Shown: positions 11,518 to 24,440, numbered from the stretch's first letter. The stretch: DNA of 64,000 nt from Dryococelus australis (GCA_029891345.1 CM057000.1:130169663-130233662), one strand, 5' to 3'. Notes: generated from the sequence alone by a model not told the origin. Made by a program: numbers and translations.

Positions 11518-11754
11518 TAGGCCGTTCACGGTAAAGTGAGCACTTTTTAAGGCCCTTCCAAAATGCATTAACCACTAAATATATTTTAATCCAGCATCAG
11601 ACGTCAACTTTTAACAGTGGTGAAATATATACACCGTGTCTATTAGTCATACTACATTGTTTGTATTAAAAAGTGGCAGAAAGTTAGAAATTTGTTGAAA
11701 CGAAAATTTTAGCAGGGCCTTAAAAAGTGCTCACTTTACCGTGAACAGCCCATA
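11518..11754 (+). mobile_element. MITE family A (subtype 2)
   Basis: Left end TAGGCCGTTCACGGTAAAGT, right end CTCACTTTACCGTGAACAGC followed by CCATA. Interior matches subtype 2. First of two family A copies in direct tandem, separated by about 32 bp. Confidence 0.85.
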
Positions 11755-11786
11755 GCTGGAACCGATTGCACGGCGCTAAATGTTTT

Positions 11787-12028
11787 TTGGCTGTTCGCGA
11801 TAAAGTGAGCACTTTTTAAGGCCCTCCCAACAGGCATCAACCGCTAATAAATATACCGTATTGCTGCCTCAGGTATTAATTTATGATGGTGGTGAAATGT
11901 ATACATTATGTTTATTGGTCACATTGCAATCTTTATTTTAAAAAGCAGCAGGGAGATGGAAATAGGATCAGAGGAAAAATTTTTAAGGGCCTTAAAAAAA
12001 GTGCTCACTTTAGCGTGAACAGCCTATA
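11787..12028 (+). mobile_element. MITE family A (subtype 2), second tandem copy
   Basis: Left end TTGGCTGTTCGCGATAAAGT, right end CTCACTTTAGCGTGAACAGC followed by CTATA. Same orientation and interior as the copy immediately upstream, but the interiors differ at several positions. This suggests separate insertion or an old duplication. Confidence 0.85.
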
Positions 12029-12087
12029 AAGATGTTTGCCTACCTGGAAATATTGCCTGTGTTTGAGGACGAGAAGCGCTGCCCGTT

Positions 12088-12528
12088 CAAGGTCAAGAAG
12101 CGAGGGAGCGATAAGGGCGACACTAACACGCACGCCTAGCGCCTCATCGCTCCTACGCGCAAGGCGTGCAGTGTTTCCGCCCTAACGCTTTACGGTGTAA
12201 AACTAGATCTGTAACTGTGGGGTTTTATTACACGCGATGAAAGTACACAGATCAAACCACCTACGTATAATCGTACTTTTCTCTTACCGCTTGCAGAAAC
12301 TTCATAGGCAAGTTTTAAAAATGCGACGTTTGACCAATCTCGAGATTTTTTTTTCTCAGTTAATACACTTAATATTATAAAAGTAAAAAGATAGCGATAT
12401 AGACTGCACTTTTTTTTTTTTAAAATCCTTTCTGGCAAAACTTCGTATTTCCAGAACATTTATTTACCGAGACACGCGTTTAGACGCAAACAACTATTTC
12501 ACAGAAAACGTTTGAGTGCATTGGACCC
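12088..12528 (+). repeat. Dispersed repeat G, forward copy
   Basis: Aligns with the reverse complement of 56376-56817. Ordered shared words: GAAGCGAGGGAGCGATA, CGACACTAACACGCAC, GCGCCTCATCGCTCCTACGC, AACTGTGGGGTTTTATTACA, TAATCGTACTTTTCTCTT, ACCGAGACACGCGT and TATTTCACA. No TIR pair was seen and no protein is encoded, so the class is unknown. Confidence 0.7.
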
Positions 12529-12703
12529 TTAATTAGGAGGGGGGTGGGGGGGGTTACACTTACGCGCATCGAATGTGCCATCGCCACTGAGCGCAAGCGT
12601 GCAGTGATCTCGTCGTGCTGCGTGTACCTTTGACATTTCAAGCGGTGGCCTCGTAATTTTATTGGCGCAAAATCTGTTGTAAGGTTCAAAGCAGGGTTCG
12701 TGA

Positions 12704-12956
12704 GCATTTTTGTGTATATCTCACTTGTACATTTTTGTGTATATCTCACTTGTACATTTTGTGTATATCTCACTTGTACATTTTGTGTATATCTCACTTG
12801 TAAATTTTTGTGTATCTCTCACTTGTACATTTTTGTGTATCTCTCACCTGTACATTTTGTGTATATCACTTGTACATTTTTGTGTATATCTCACTTGTAC
12901 ATTTTTGTGTATATCTCACTTGTATATTTTTGTGTATATATCACTTGTACATTTTT
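12704..12956 (+). repeat. Minisatellite, about 25 bp unit, about 10 copies
   Basis: The core GTGTATATCTCACTTGTACA, separated by T runs of variable length, occurs about ten times with unit lengths of 23-26 bp. The unit lacks in-frame stops, so overlapping frames stay open across the array (for example 12700-13038). The predicted peptides are simple repetition and not evidence of a protein. Confidence 0.93.
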
Positions 12957-15900
12957 AAATACGCACAGCGCTTTAAAATTCCGTTTTTTTTTATATCCAC
13001 GTTGGAGTAGGTATTCTGTAATGGTGTTTCTAATGTGACAGCACTCGACAGATCTCGTCTGAAGTTTGCGTTATTTTCGCAGAGCATCACACCGGACGCA
13101 CGTTTAATAGTTTCGTTGTAAAATGTGTATTTAAGACTCTGTAACTCAGTTCAAGAGCCAGCTAGACGAGAGCGTTAATTAAGGTAGAAGTGTAGAGTTC
13201 CTTCCAATGGAACACTGCACTCGACTGTTCAACATGCAGAACTCATTACAAAGAAGTACAAACACGGCCAAAAGTATCATAAAAGTACTATTTATTTTAA
13301 ATATGAAAGAGGAATTAGAAACGTTGTGCTATAATTTAGTTATTTAACTATTTAAAAAATAATTAGTAATAATTAATACGCTACATAAAAAATTTTTTGT
13401 GTATTTCCATCCTGGAAGCTTTTTGAAGTACATTTCACAGAAAAACTGTTGTCAAGGAAGTGTAGGGAAATGCCTTACCAGAGGTTACCCAATATTTATT
13501 TAAAATTTCCTTTGCTTGATTTGCGTACTATAATATCTTTGAATTTACATATGTTGTTGATTAACATTTCTCAATAGTAATATTTGCATATGTGATACAT
13601 AAATTCATATTAACTTATTTCAATGTAATGTGAAACGAACAGTTTTTCATAAACGGCATTCAAGTTAGTGCAGAAGTGGTATAAATAAAACATATATGAC
13701 ATTCATGCAAGGAAGACACGTTTGTCTTAGGAATGGTGTTTGTTTGGAACCTACGAACAACGCATTGCAGAGTTCTGTTGAAAAGGAATATTTCGGCATG
13801 AAGGAAATAGAACGTTTGAGAAGGGGGAGTCGTTCGCACGAAGCCGGAGAAGGATGACGTCTTCGACGCAGAGCCGATGCGAGGGACAACCAGCATCGCC
13901 CCCAGGATCTGCAGGAAGCCTGATCGAGGGTCGCAGAGGCGCGGTACGACATCCTACGTCTGGAGCACGCAGCGTTGGGAAATTGTGTAACCTAATTAAA
14001 TGAAGGATATCGTCGTTGCCAGTTTGTCGTAGTCCATCTGCCATCTCCACTATATTACGATCGTCTCCAAGTACGGTCTGCGTTAACGCCAGTTAATCCC
14101 GCTGTCATTTATTTGCCGAGACTTGCCTACCAGCAGATTTTTATTTGATTGAATTGATTTACTTCAACATCAGAAAACAATTTATCTGAAACTCTTCAAG
14201 AATTTTACATTAATTTGTAACAATACCATGAACTTTTATCAATTTTCAAAAGACTTCATTAATTGCATATTTAGAAGATATTTTTCCTAATTACTTAACA
14301 CCACATCCCAGAGGTACAAGTGTAAGGAATTTTCCATACACTACTGACTGTAAGATAACCCGGAGCATTTGAGAGATTTTGAAACACAAGAGACTAATTT
14401 AATTACATGCCAATCAACTTTATGCAAAGCTTCACTATTATCAATAGGATATTAATGGGATATTAATAGTATTTGTTATATTATATTACATTGGTTCAAT
14501 TCTAAAGTTTCATTAATGATATAACAATATGTGACAGTAGTAGCTTTTAATGTTCTAGCGTAGTCTAATTATTTATTTATCAAAGAAACGATAATTGCAG
14601 TGTTTGTGTTGTGTTTGAATTTACAGAAGTGTGAGTACAGCCCACTTGAATAATCTTATTTGCTGAATGTTATTTCTAAGGTATTTTGCCATCTTAATCA
14701 CAGTCCCATTTTATTCTGTGTTTGAGATGAAATATTCAAAGTGGATTGTTATGTATAATCGTCCTTCTGTTGTCTAAGCACATAATCACACGGGCGCGAT
14801 AATTACTGAAAACGCCCACCATTGGAAGTAATTCATTTATAATTTTTTCTTGTCTTTTTCATCGTCACACATATTATTTTCGTATATTCCCCAACCCTAT
14901 ACCACCCCTTTAAAGAAGACCATAGTAAATTCCGGTTACAAGTAATAAAGAATTGGCAATAATGTAAACAAGTATTTTTAATATCAAACACATTTTATTC
15001 ACATCCATTTCAGTAATAAAATTATAACTTTCTTAGCTGAAATGGATTAATTATTGTAAATAATTTTTAATATTGCTACTGAGGTTTTTTATATACGATC
15101 ATAGTGATTATCATCATGATCTTGCTTGATAAAGAGGCAGGCGTTTGCAAAATGGGTTTCTGAAGTATGAAAATTAGAAATACGATTAAATTTTGATTGC
15201 AAAAAGACGTTTGTTAGTTGACTTTCTAAATGTCTAAATTAGTGAATTCTATCACAATACCCTTAAGTGTTAAAAAATACATGCATTTTTTTTTCAATAT
15301 GCTGTGACGGTACAATCCTTGTCAACCCCACAAAGACTCCGTATATGTAACGAGTATTAGATTATTATGGCAACTGATGAATGAACTTGACTATGGAAAT
15401 TTTTAAATTGCACGACTTACTTCAGATTCGTTGATGACAAGTGTAGGAATAATAAAACTGTAACCAATATTATAAGTCAGTATATATATATAATGGTAGA
15501 AATTCAGTTTGTTTGAGAAACTTGCTTCTGGAGAAATTAGCCATAAAATTTAATTGAGGATAACTCGCAAGCTCTTGTAGACCACGTCTCGCATTCAATA
15601 TATGACAAAATAACAATTTTTGAACATCACTCATGAAACTCAAATAACAGACGAATCGCCAATGCATTATCCATTTGAAGAGGTGGTTAGATAATTATTA
15701 ATAATTAAGAGTCAACCGACAAGCTCATATACGACCACCATATTATTTTTACTACGCATGTTATGTTACACCGCACATTTATTAAACATAGAGCAATTAT
15801 CAGTTGGCAGTCCATTTCTGTCGAATATTGTATGGAAACAAGGACACTAGGTATCACTTTGCACAAATGGCTACACGATGCAACCTGGACGACCACCATC

Positions 15901-16788
15901 AGACACGGCATGGCGTCACAATGCAACATCCATTGAACTTTTCTCACCATTCTAGGAGTGTTTGTACTAGTTTTAAATGAGATTTGCGTGTTTCACAGCT
16001 GAATGTAGTACTTCATTGGAAGACACTATGTACTATATACTACCTTAAGTAAGTTCAATAGACAAAATTAATTTCCTACACTTCTAGCATACAACCTATG
16101 CCTTCGGTGCGGTAGGAAATGAGCGCCCGGAAATAGTGCGAAAAAGGCAGAAAATTACTCTTCAAAAGGAAAAATTTATTATTTTTTCCGTAGAAATCAC
16201 AAACCTATAAACACACAACATCCTAGGCTACAGGTGAAGATATTTGTGTTGTCAGAATTCCATGAATAATATTTTCTTGGAAATTTGTTATGCAGTGTTG
16301 CTGAGTCTCAATTTTAACTTTTTAGATAGCAGTTGAGGTCAAATCAGCCAGAAGATAATTCCTTAACGCAGGCGGATTAAGAGACGAATTTCAAAGAAAT
16401 TAACATGCTATTTCTAGGAATTCATGATACAGTTTAGTAGAAACCGAAGTTCATGTTAAAATTACGTTGTTAATTTTGTACGAAATAATGTTTAAGTTAA
16501 AATGTTCTTATTTTAAACTTAAAAGTTATTTATGATACATGTATTTTTTTCTCAATTTATTTGATATTTTTATCAAGTTATTATTGAAGTCGTACTACAA
16601 AACTTCAAAATATAATCCTAGAAAAAGAAATTGACTCTTGGACACTTTTAATATGGCTTTTCAGTGGTGCTAAAAAGAGGCTACTGAAATGTTATAATAG
16701 CCCATTGGATGAGATAGGGACAATTCTCCCTCGCAAATTTAGCAGAAAGAAATACTTTCTTAAGCTGAGAAGTAGTGTTACGTCATTA
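12957..16788. other. AT-rich intergenic DNA, no gene recognised
   Basis: Mostly featureless. A GC-richer patch at about 13800-14060 gives overlapping 78-99-codon minus-strand frames with no motif or consistent frame. The minus-strand frame at 15705-15950 also has no recognisable domain. A short TA run is at about 15481-15492. Confidence 0.4.
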
Positions 16789-17212
16789 TTGGCTGTTCAA
16801 GGTAAAATGAGTACTTTTGAAAGCCCTACTTAAGATATACTAGCATTAAAGTTGTGTATTATTCCGCCTTATGCAAAATTAACATTGCCATGGCCTCGTC
16901 ACTTTACTCATGCGTCGGTCAAGTGAAACTGTGATATTATTAGGAAAGAATATAATTTACATATTTGCTTATTTTTACGATTCAATGTATTAGTTAAACA
17001 TAAAGCGAAATAAATAATTTAAGTTACCACTCATTTTCACCTAGCACTTTTTATTCGACGTTAAGATGTGGGACTACTTCCCATCCTTCGTTACCAACTT
17101 TACTGGGCGAATTTCACTCGGTGCGCCCGTTAAAATATAATATGCAGGCAGGAGCAGTAACATTTTCTAAGGTTGATTTCGAAAGTGTTCATTTTATGGT
17201 GAACAGACGTTA
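16789..17212 (-). mobile_element. MITE family B, inverted copy
   Basis: The plus strand begins GGCTGTTCAAGGTAAAATGA and ends TTATGGTGAACAGACG. The interior is the reverse complement of family B: CGACGTTAAGATGTGG, TACCAACTTTACTGGGCG, CGCCCGTTAAAATATA. Non-coding. Confidence 0.8.
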
Positions 17213-18139
17213 GTAAATTACGCTCCAAATCTTAGTTCATTGTAACATAGCTCGCTCGGAACACCGATGCTACGATAAACAAAGGACAAGCATTCCTGTC
17301 ACGTTCTCGAACGTTCTCTTGTTGACCATGCGCTTCCACGATATTGGACACTGTTTCCTAATCAGGTTACATTTTAGCACACTTTAACCTGCTTGTATAT
17401 TTTGTCTGAGTCTGACTTCACCTTGATAATTTCTTTATAAACGTGATAGATTTGTATGCTTTTTTATATTAGGGTTGATGGTCTTAATAAACGTAGTCCG
17501 AGCTTTTAAAACACTCTGGTGGAATATGCAATAAAGAATTTATAGAAAGAAATAAGATCGCCTAATATCAAATCTTGAAGTCAAGGGCTGTAACTTACAG
17601 TGGAGACAGTTCCCCATCGTAGACAAGCGCAGTTAAGTAAGATGAAATATAGTAAGTTGGAAATTACTGACTACGTCATACTTTGACGACAGCCACTATT
17701 GGCCTGTTGTTATAATGCAAGGTAAGTATATAAAAGGAAGAGCGAACAAGGCTGCGTACGGCACTTAAATAAGGCCTTGAAGGATGGTAGTGTTGGTAAT
17801 TGAAGGCTGCTGGTAGACAACCCCGTGCAGGATATAATTGTGTCTATGATCGTAAGAGAAAGAAGTAAAAATATGATTGCTGCAGGACTAAAACTTAAAA
17901 AAAAAGTCACTGCTAGAAGAAATTTGCATGAGAAAAGTTGATGGCTTCGGAATAACCATAATGGCTTTTAAATGTAACAGGATATTTTTGTACTCGTCCA
18001 AAAATCTCGCAGCGTCGTCTGAAGTCTATCCCTTTTACAAAACAAAATTTTCACGAGTTCTTCATAGCCAATATTTGTTCGCCTAGTTCCTCTTCGCACA
18101 GCTATATTATCGGCTGTTATTTTATCTCTCAGATTGACA
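17213..18139. other. No gene recognised
   Basis: Spacer between MITEs B and A. Short frames only; the minus-strand frame at 17710-17910 is hydrophobic but unsupported. Confidence 0.4.
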
Positions 18140-18373
18140 TAGGTTGTTCACCGTAAAGCGAGCACCTTTGACGCCCTATTAAGAATTTACTTTCAGCCAT
18201 TTCTTATCCTTCAACCACATTTTAAAATAAATGTTGCCATGTAAATAATAAATCCAGTGTGTGTATTCCACCGCACTCGGAAATTTATGTCTAAGGCTAA
18301 AATAATAAATATATATATATATTTACTGTTATTACAAATGGGAGGGTTTTAAAAAGTATTCAATTTACCTCGC
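18140..18373 (+). mobile_element. MITE family A (subtype 1), decayed right end
   Basis: Left end AGGTTGTTCACCGTAAAGCG. The interior matches subtype 1 (CAGCCATTTCTTATCCTTCA, CACCGCACTCGGAA). The right end stops matching after TCAATTTACCTCGC, so the distal part of the right TIR is lost or mutated. Confidence 0.7.
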
Positions 18374-20224
18374 CACGTATCTAGCAGAGAGTGACCAATA
18401 TAAAACCCTTCTTTCGTTCAAAACTTTCCTGAAAATATGGCATGCTATTTATCTCCTGCTTCCTTACGAGATCTGCCTTGCCTGAGATATTCCCGCATGA
18501 TATTTAGCACGAGAGTGCGATTTTTTCATGGGTTTTGCATGCATCTTGCGCCGTATAAAAGCTGTTTTAAGTGAAGGAGATCAGATAGTAAATCAGGACA
18601 ACATTGATAAATTCACGAGTGCTTAAATTTACTTCACGTGCTAATTTTGCAATTTCCTAACCAGAGGTTACATACCTTAATTATTTTGCTAGTCATCCAG
18701 AGGAAAATTATTTAAAAAAATGAAAAACCTCTCAGCAAAGACATGTTTGCAATATATTCTGTATCTTATTTATTTAATAATGTACTAACAAAAGTTACGT
18801 TAACTAATCCAAAACCATTCATGTGTTTCAATTGCACATGCTAAATAAGTTGTTTTCTCGTAGTGAGTTTGAAACTTCTCTTGTTGCAGTATCTCCGTGT
18901 AAAATTATGTTCATCGAATAGCTAGAAGAACATTTAATTCTTACAGTAACTTAATATATTTTTATTTTATAATTCTGAATTATTTTAAAATAAAAATTTA
19001 TCTTATCGTGCATTTTTTTTTTTTTTTTTAGAAAAGTGATATGAGTTTAATAATAAAACAATATTAGTACAGAGTGCAGGCAATTGCATAAACGGCGATT
19101 TTTTAAAGCTCACCATGAACAAAAATGTTACTCTTAATTTGCAAAAACAGGCCTCTTCCTATATACGTTTACAAAGTTAACAAAAAAAATCCTGAAAAAA
19201 TTATAACAAAATAAGAAATAATAAAATCTTCCACGTTCCTTCTTAAACGAAGACAACACGGCAAATACAAAACATACATTAAAATCACTAAAAAATCTTG
19301 TTGAATGAAGCGAAACTCGTCTATTAATGTAAATACTCACAAGTTGTGCAGACATGCGTCTTGTGAGCTCAAGAAGTCCATAAATACAACGGTGTTATTT
19401 TACACAAATAATTAAGAAAATCCGCTGTAAAGAATATTCTTAACAGTTTTCCATTTGCTCAACACTTTTGTATGTGATTTAGCTCACTCTTATTATTTTT
19501 CTATTATAATTATCTGCGATTTTTGCATGTTTTGTCAGGGGCAACAGATGTTACAGTTTTCCCAAATACAAGCGATCAGTTATTAAAAAATATATCGCTA
19601 CATATTTCTTATTAAGCTCGTAAAGTTTTTACCCAGTAAACTAATTTCTTTCTGTGAGTATATATCTGAATTTTTTATACGAAGAATCATTTAAAAATAT
19701 TGTTTAAAACACTTGAAACAAAAATAAAACATGAAACCAACTAGACATATGTAGAGATAACAAAATACTATTTCCGAAATAACAAAATCTTAAGAGTATT
19801 CTTTTAATAGTAATATTTTCTTTACATAAGTAGAGATAGTTGTATGAAAGAACTGCGTCAAATATATGAAAAATAAAAAGGCTGAAAATACTATCTCTCA
19901 CACGAACTTTATTAATTTAAGCATTAGTGCTAATCAATAGAGAAGAAACTATTATGTAAATAGTTTTCAGAAAGTATTTGCAGCTGTATGAATACGTTAT
20001 TTAATTATAGCATATATAATATCTAACTAAATACTGTAAAACTTCTAAAGAAATTAATTATATGCATTTCTTTCCACTACATACAATACCAAGTGATAAA
20101 CATTTTATCAGTGAAAACAGCATATCGATAAATATAAAAATTATTATATTAAAATATAAACATAAAACAGTGTGCAGTGAGATAAGCAAAATATATTTTA
20201 AAAAGTCAGAAAATATTACATGCA

Positions 20225-20225
<1 letters not shown>
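18374..20225. other. AT-rich desert, no gene recognised
   Basis: Strongly AT-rich, with a T run at about 19013-19029. No repeat boundaries or coding signal seen. Confidence 0.45.

Positions 20226-20312
<87 letters not shown>
20226..20312. repeat. (TA)n microsatellite
   Basis: About 87 bp of TA dinucleotides with one phase break near 20256-20258. The 90-codon open frame over it is an artefact of repeat translation. Confidence 0.95.
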
Positions 20313-20313
<1 letters not shown>

Positions 20314-21088
20314 TCCGTTTACATCATAAAATAATAGTTTTTGTTTATATACATATACATATAAAATATGACGAAAAAACTATTCTTTTCTAATGTAAAC
20401 TGAGAAAAATAGAGCAGCAGAATTGAGCGAAAATGGTGCCCGATTTTAGTATACTTAAGTAAACAATATAAAATTCAATATAATGGACGGTAATAAAAGA
20501 AAATTTTTACCAAACTGAATGCAAATATCACGAGGAAATAAATACAATTTCATGCAAAAGTAATTTAAAACCCCAGAACATACAAAATTAATATACAAGA
20601 TTTTGTACGAAATACTTTTTATACAATACTACTGAAACTAATGGTAACTCATTGAAACAAAATTTTGTATGCTTTCATCAAAACGAAAATATAAAACTAT
20701 ATTAACTCACATAGTAATTTAAAAGTTAATATACATAGTTTTTAAAAATAATATATAAGTTTATTTGTACTCTCATTTTGAAACAAATAATTAAATACAA
20801 AGAATTCAATGACCAGTCATATAAATATACTACTGTAAATCGAAATGGTGGGTCAAATATTAATGAGAATTTTAAAAAAATTTGTGAAGATAAACATCTA
20901 CACATATTTTTTTTAAACATAAAAATAAGTATCTCAGTTGACTCTGATAGAATAACTTGATAAAAATGAGCAATTATAAAATAATCCACTATAATTGTAG
21001 GAAATCATTATCGGTCGTAATGGCACTTCGGATACTGCATTACAGGTACTGTGCCTAGTATTTTACACTTTCGTAATATAGTCATATA
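20313..21088. other. AT-rich, no gene recognised
   Basis: Short, lysine- and isoleucine-rich frames on both strands only (20726-20989). Confidence 0.45.
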
Positions 21089-21512
21089 GTCTATGCACGG
21101 TTTTTTTCATAATTTTCGAATCAAACCTTTGCAAAATCACCCCACGCATGACGTGATTGGTCGTTTCCTAGATATGTCATGTAAAACAAGCGTTTTATAC
21201 TTCTGATAACATAAAAGTGCCTTATTCTGGTTGAACTAAATTTTTACTTGTATTATGTCAATAAACTATACTAGTTCGTTTATAGTTAGGTCTAATATAA
21301 ATAAAAGCAGGTGATGAATGGGTATGCTGGTAATACCTAGTAAGAAATAGTTGTCGTGTTAAATATCATTACAACGAGAGCGCACGAATGTAGTGCATTG
21401 TATATTTGGTGTAATTTTCTAGACTTTGTTAAGCTTTCGTGCCATAAGGCGTAGGATTATCCTGGAAGTAGAATTTCAATAGGGCCTCAGAAAAGTTGGA
21501 CGTAATCATTAT
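21089..21512 (+). mobile_element. MITE family C, copy 2, right end rearranged
   Basis: Starts GTCTATGCACGGTTTTTTTC and shares AACAAGCGTTTTATACTT and GATTATCCTGGAAGTAGAA with copy 1. The right end reaches CAGAAAAGTTGGACGTAA, then, instead of the expected CCGTGAATA, runs into TA repeats that form the centre of a perfect palindrome. Confidence 0.72.
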
Positions 21513-21557
21513 ATATATATATAATGATTACGTCCAACTTTTCTGAGGCCCTATTGA
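21476..21557. repeat. Perfect 82 bp palindrome
   Basis: The two 41-base arms are exact reverse complements with no spacer, centred between 21516 and 21517 in a TA core. The left arm is the right end of MITE C (CAGAAAAGTTGGACGTAATC); the right arm repeats it inverted. It would form a long hairpin or cruciform. Confidence 0.97.
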
Positions 21558-21558
21558 G

Positions 21559-21590
21559 GCGCCGGAATATATATATATATATTCCGGCGC
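21559..21590. repeat. Perfect 32 bp palindrome, adjacent to the first
   Basis: Arms GCGCCGGAATATATAT and its reverse complement, centred at 21574/21575. It begins two bases after the 82 bp palindrome and also has a TA core. The GC-rich arms are unlike the surrounding DNA. Confidence 0.96.
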
Positions 21591-21599
21591 TGTGGACTT

Positions 21600-22355
21600 C
21601 CTCCTGTAATGAGTGGTCCATAAAAACTTCACACTTAGAAGTCTTTCAATTTAAATATTCTAAATTGTAAATAAGTTTATCCAATTTTTATATTTATAAC
21701 TTCTCATATTCAATTGGATTTTTTTCTCTCTGTTCATTTATATAATATATAAAAGAGTTTGAACTTTTGAGATATTTTCAATGCACTGCTATCATAAAGT
21801 AGGAGGAGATTAATGAGCATTTTGTAGTTCTATCTCTGTGTGTTAGCCCATTTGTTGTAAATAATTTGTTTAGCTAAAAATATATGAAATTATACATATT
21901 TATTCAAATATATAACAATTATAATTACACTTAAGCATGAAGGAAGTTTGTAATATTTAGTGATTCTTCAATCTCTGTATATTAGCCCACATGACTGTAT
22001 ATAGCTTATTGGACTATACACATGTAAAATTATAACTTTAAAATATATATATATAATAGGGTGTTTACATTTCTGTTTATTGCCTCGTTAGTAGTAAATA
22101 ATATTTTAACTAATAAAATGTAATATTATAAATTTTATTTTTTCAAATATAAGAACTTTGTAATCACCCTTAAACTTGAATTAGGTTTATTTCATTTAAT
22201 ATTCTTATCTAAGTATGTTAGTCTATTGATTGTACAAATAAAAAAAATTAAATATAAGATATTTGCGATCTTTCTTGAACACAAAGGAGTTTTATAACAT
22301 TATGTGGTGTTATTTTTGTGTATTAGCCCATTGGTAAAAAAAGCTTTTTAAACCA

Positions 22356-22419
<64 letters not shown>

Positions 22420-22690
22420 AAACACTTGTACTCCAACTTAAATCTAAAACATGTTTATAGCATTTAGTAGCTGCATCTCTGTATATTATCTCTATTTATA
22501 TCATTTTGAAAAATACATCTTTAAAACTTTAAAGTTTATAATCTTTTTAATGCAATCAATTTGTTATTTCCGTTGATTATGAAGGAGGTTTAAAGCATTT
22601 GTAGTTCTGTCTCTGTATTTTAAGCCCATTAGTTGTAAATTATTTTTCAACTAATTTTTCCAATATTTGCCTTTAATATTATTCAAATAT
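21600..22690 (+). repeat. Degenerate tandem array, period about 100-160 bp
   Basis: A recurring pattern: a GAAGGAGGTTT-like word, a TTTAGTAGTTCTATCTCTGT-like word, then TATTAGCCCATT-like, then GTAAATAATTTTTTAACTAA-like and an AT-rich stretch. The TTAGCCCAT-like word appears near 21842, 21981, 22080, 22218, 22322, 22486 and 22620. Spacing varies and one unit contains an expanded TA run. No coding content. Confidence 0.65.
22359..22417. repeat. (TA)n microsatellite inside the tandem array
   Basis: About 59 bp of uninterrupted TA repeats within one unit of the degenerate array. Confidence 0.95.
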
Positions 22691-22743
22691 AAAAATCTTT
22701 AATCCCCCCCCCCCCCCACGAAGTAAATTCCTGGCTATGCCCC

Positions 22744-22790
22744 TGGTGGGAGGCGAGCAGTCTAACCGTTAAACTACCGCGATCCCGATG
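22744..22790 (-). mobile_element. SINE tRNA-like head only, minus strand
   Basis: The minus strand reads GGGATCGCGGTAGTTTAACG, then GTTAGACTGCTCGCCTCCCA, matching the 5' head of the SINEs at 58356 and 26118. The B box and body are absent. It follows a C run and TCCTGGCTATGCCCCTGG, a block resembled by CCTGGCTACGCCACTG near 54625. Confidence 0.6.
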
Positions 22791-24440
22791 TTCGTAATGT
22801 ATTTACGCAATGTAAGTGGATAAATTTTTTTTTAAAGCTACAATTATAATATCTTAGAACATTGACTACAGATTCCTTCTGTAAGAATTTCTTTTCCTTA
22901 TTGGAGATGCGATCCAGCGCACGTCTTTCCCAACAGGCTGCAAACAGCCGCTGCCCACGCCGTTAACGAACTGCACGCGGGAGGGGAGGGAGAATGCTAG
23001 CCACTCGGCTGGGGCGAATGATTTAGAGGCGAAGCTCCGGAACATAAAACATCCGTGGAAACATTGCCAACGACGTGGCTCACTGCAAGGCCCCCAGACT
23101 TACCGCTGACCCGCAAACCTGTTTGTACAAATGCTATGGCGTGGGTGGGGGTGGAAGATCAGTGTGCGAAAAAGGTGGTTCGTGGAATGCGGTGGAAATT
23201 GTTTTCTGACATACACCACGCAGCAATAGTTAGTTTCTTGTTGAGGCGTGCCTCTTTCGTAGGGCGCGGTTACGTCTGAGGATAAATTTGTTAAGTGGCC
23301 CGCCTACGTAGAACTTCAATTGCTTTGCAGTGTGTTTGAGATCAAAGTTTTTTTTTTTTTAATTTTTTTAAAGAAACTATTAGACGTGCGCCCAATGAGC
23401 TGATTCACGACAAGAATACGCATTTCAGACTATAACCTATCGATTACTAGAGCCACGAGTATTTCGCGAATTCATACGGAGACGAAGTATACTCCAAATA
23501 CTTGTTATAGTCTCCTACTGTTGTGATTGGACGGCAGTTCTTTAGACACGCCCCTTTTAACTGTGAGCCAGTAATAAGCAGGAAGCAGTATCGTGAGTGA
23601 ATGATTAACAGCCCTGTACAGAAGCTTCACTTGATCACAGCGACCAATAAGCAAAAGATAATGTCTCGAATACATGGTGGGCGGTCCAGCCTATCTTGCT
23701 GCCAACTCAATCCGCGAAATACTCGGGGCTCTATCGATTACATTTAAGACATCGCGCACATTGGAAATACCATTCCGTAACGTTTCAACATCGCCAAAAT
23801 GGCATTTTAAAAACCTTGTATTCCAAAATAATTCAGTTAGATGCGTACAACTGTAGGAGACGCATTGAACTTGTAAGATACTTCCCCACAAATAAAAGGA
23901 AATGATCGCCACGTAAAATCCCATAGGTGCACGCAGAATGGCGAGAACAATTCACGCCTGTCCAGACACTTCCCTATCGATCGTACGCTAGGCTGTGAAT
24001 ACCTTCAAACGCGTTCAATTAAACTGTTACCAAATTGAACATTTTCTCGTGATTACACCTCTGTAACTGAATGCAAGTTAAAGCGAATCTTACCTCAAAT
24101 ATCACGGTCCCGTAATTATTTATAATCACTTCCAACACCTATGAATGTTGAAATTTTAAATATTAGTAGGCCTATAACTTTCCGTATTTTGACTGTGATC
24201 GTAAAACGAATATCGCTATCTGACCTGATTTTTTTTATTTAACTCGACGAAAGCACAAAACGTAGTTTACTGCTATCTTAATAACACTGATTATTTACTT
24301 TACAGCAGCCACTAGGAGAGCAATGCAGAAGGAAAAGTCGTTTTGATGTTCTTCCAACGTCCAGGCTGCTTTGAACAAGTTCGGAGCCGTTGTAACCTTA
24401 CACAGAACTGAACATGTTTGAACAGGATATCCACTGAAAT
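22791..24440. other. No gene recognised
   Basis: Contains a GC-richer patch at about 22900-23280 with a 74-codon motif-free frame. The frames at 23674-23924 overlap on both strands and are not supported. A T run lies at about 23349-23361. Confidence 0.4.

Noticed and set aside
11199-11575. Open frames with Leu-Ser or Arg-Glu runs
   Set aside because: The length comes from the CT microsatellite, which has no stops in any frame.
12700-13038. Open frames of 66-112 codons
   Set aside because: They are translations of the 25 bp minisatellite in several frames.
15705-15950. 81-codon minus-strand frame as a transposase fragment
   Set aside because: I tried to match it to known transposase motifs in all three minus frames and found none.
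22690-22745. Functional element based on C run plus CCTGGCTATGCCCCTGG
   Set aside because: A similar phrase occurs near 54625, so it is likely a dispersed repeat end; too short to define.
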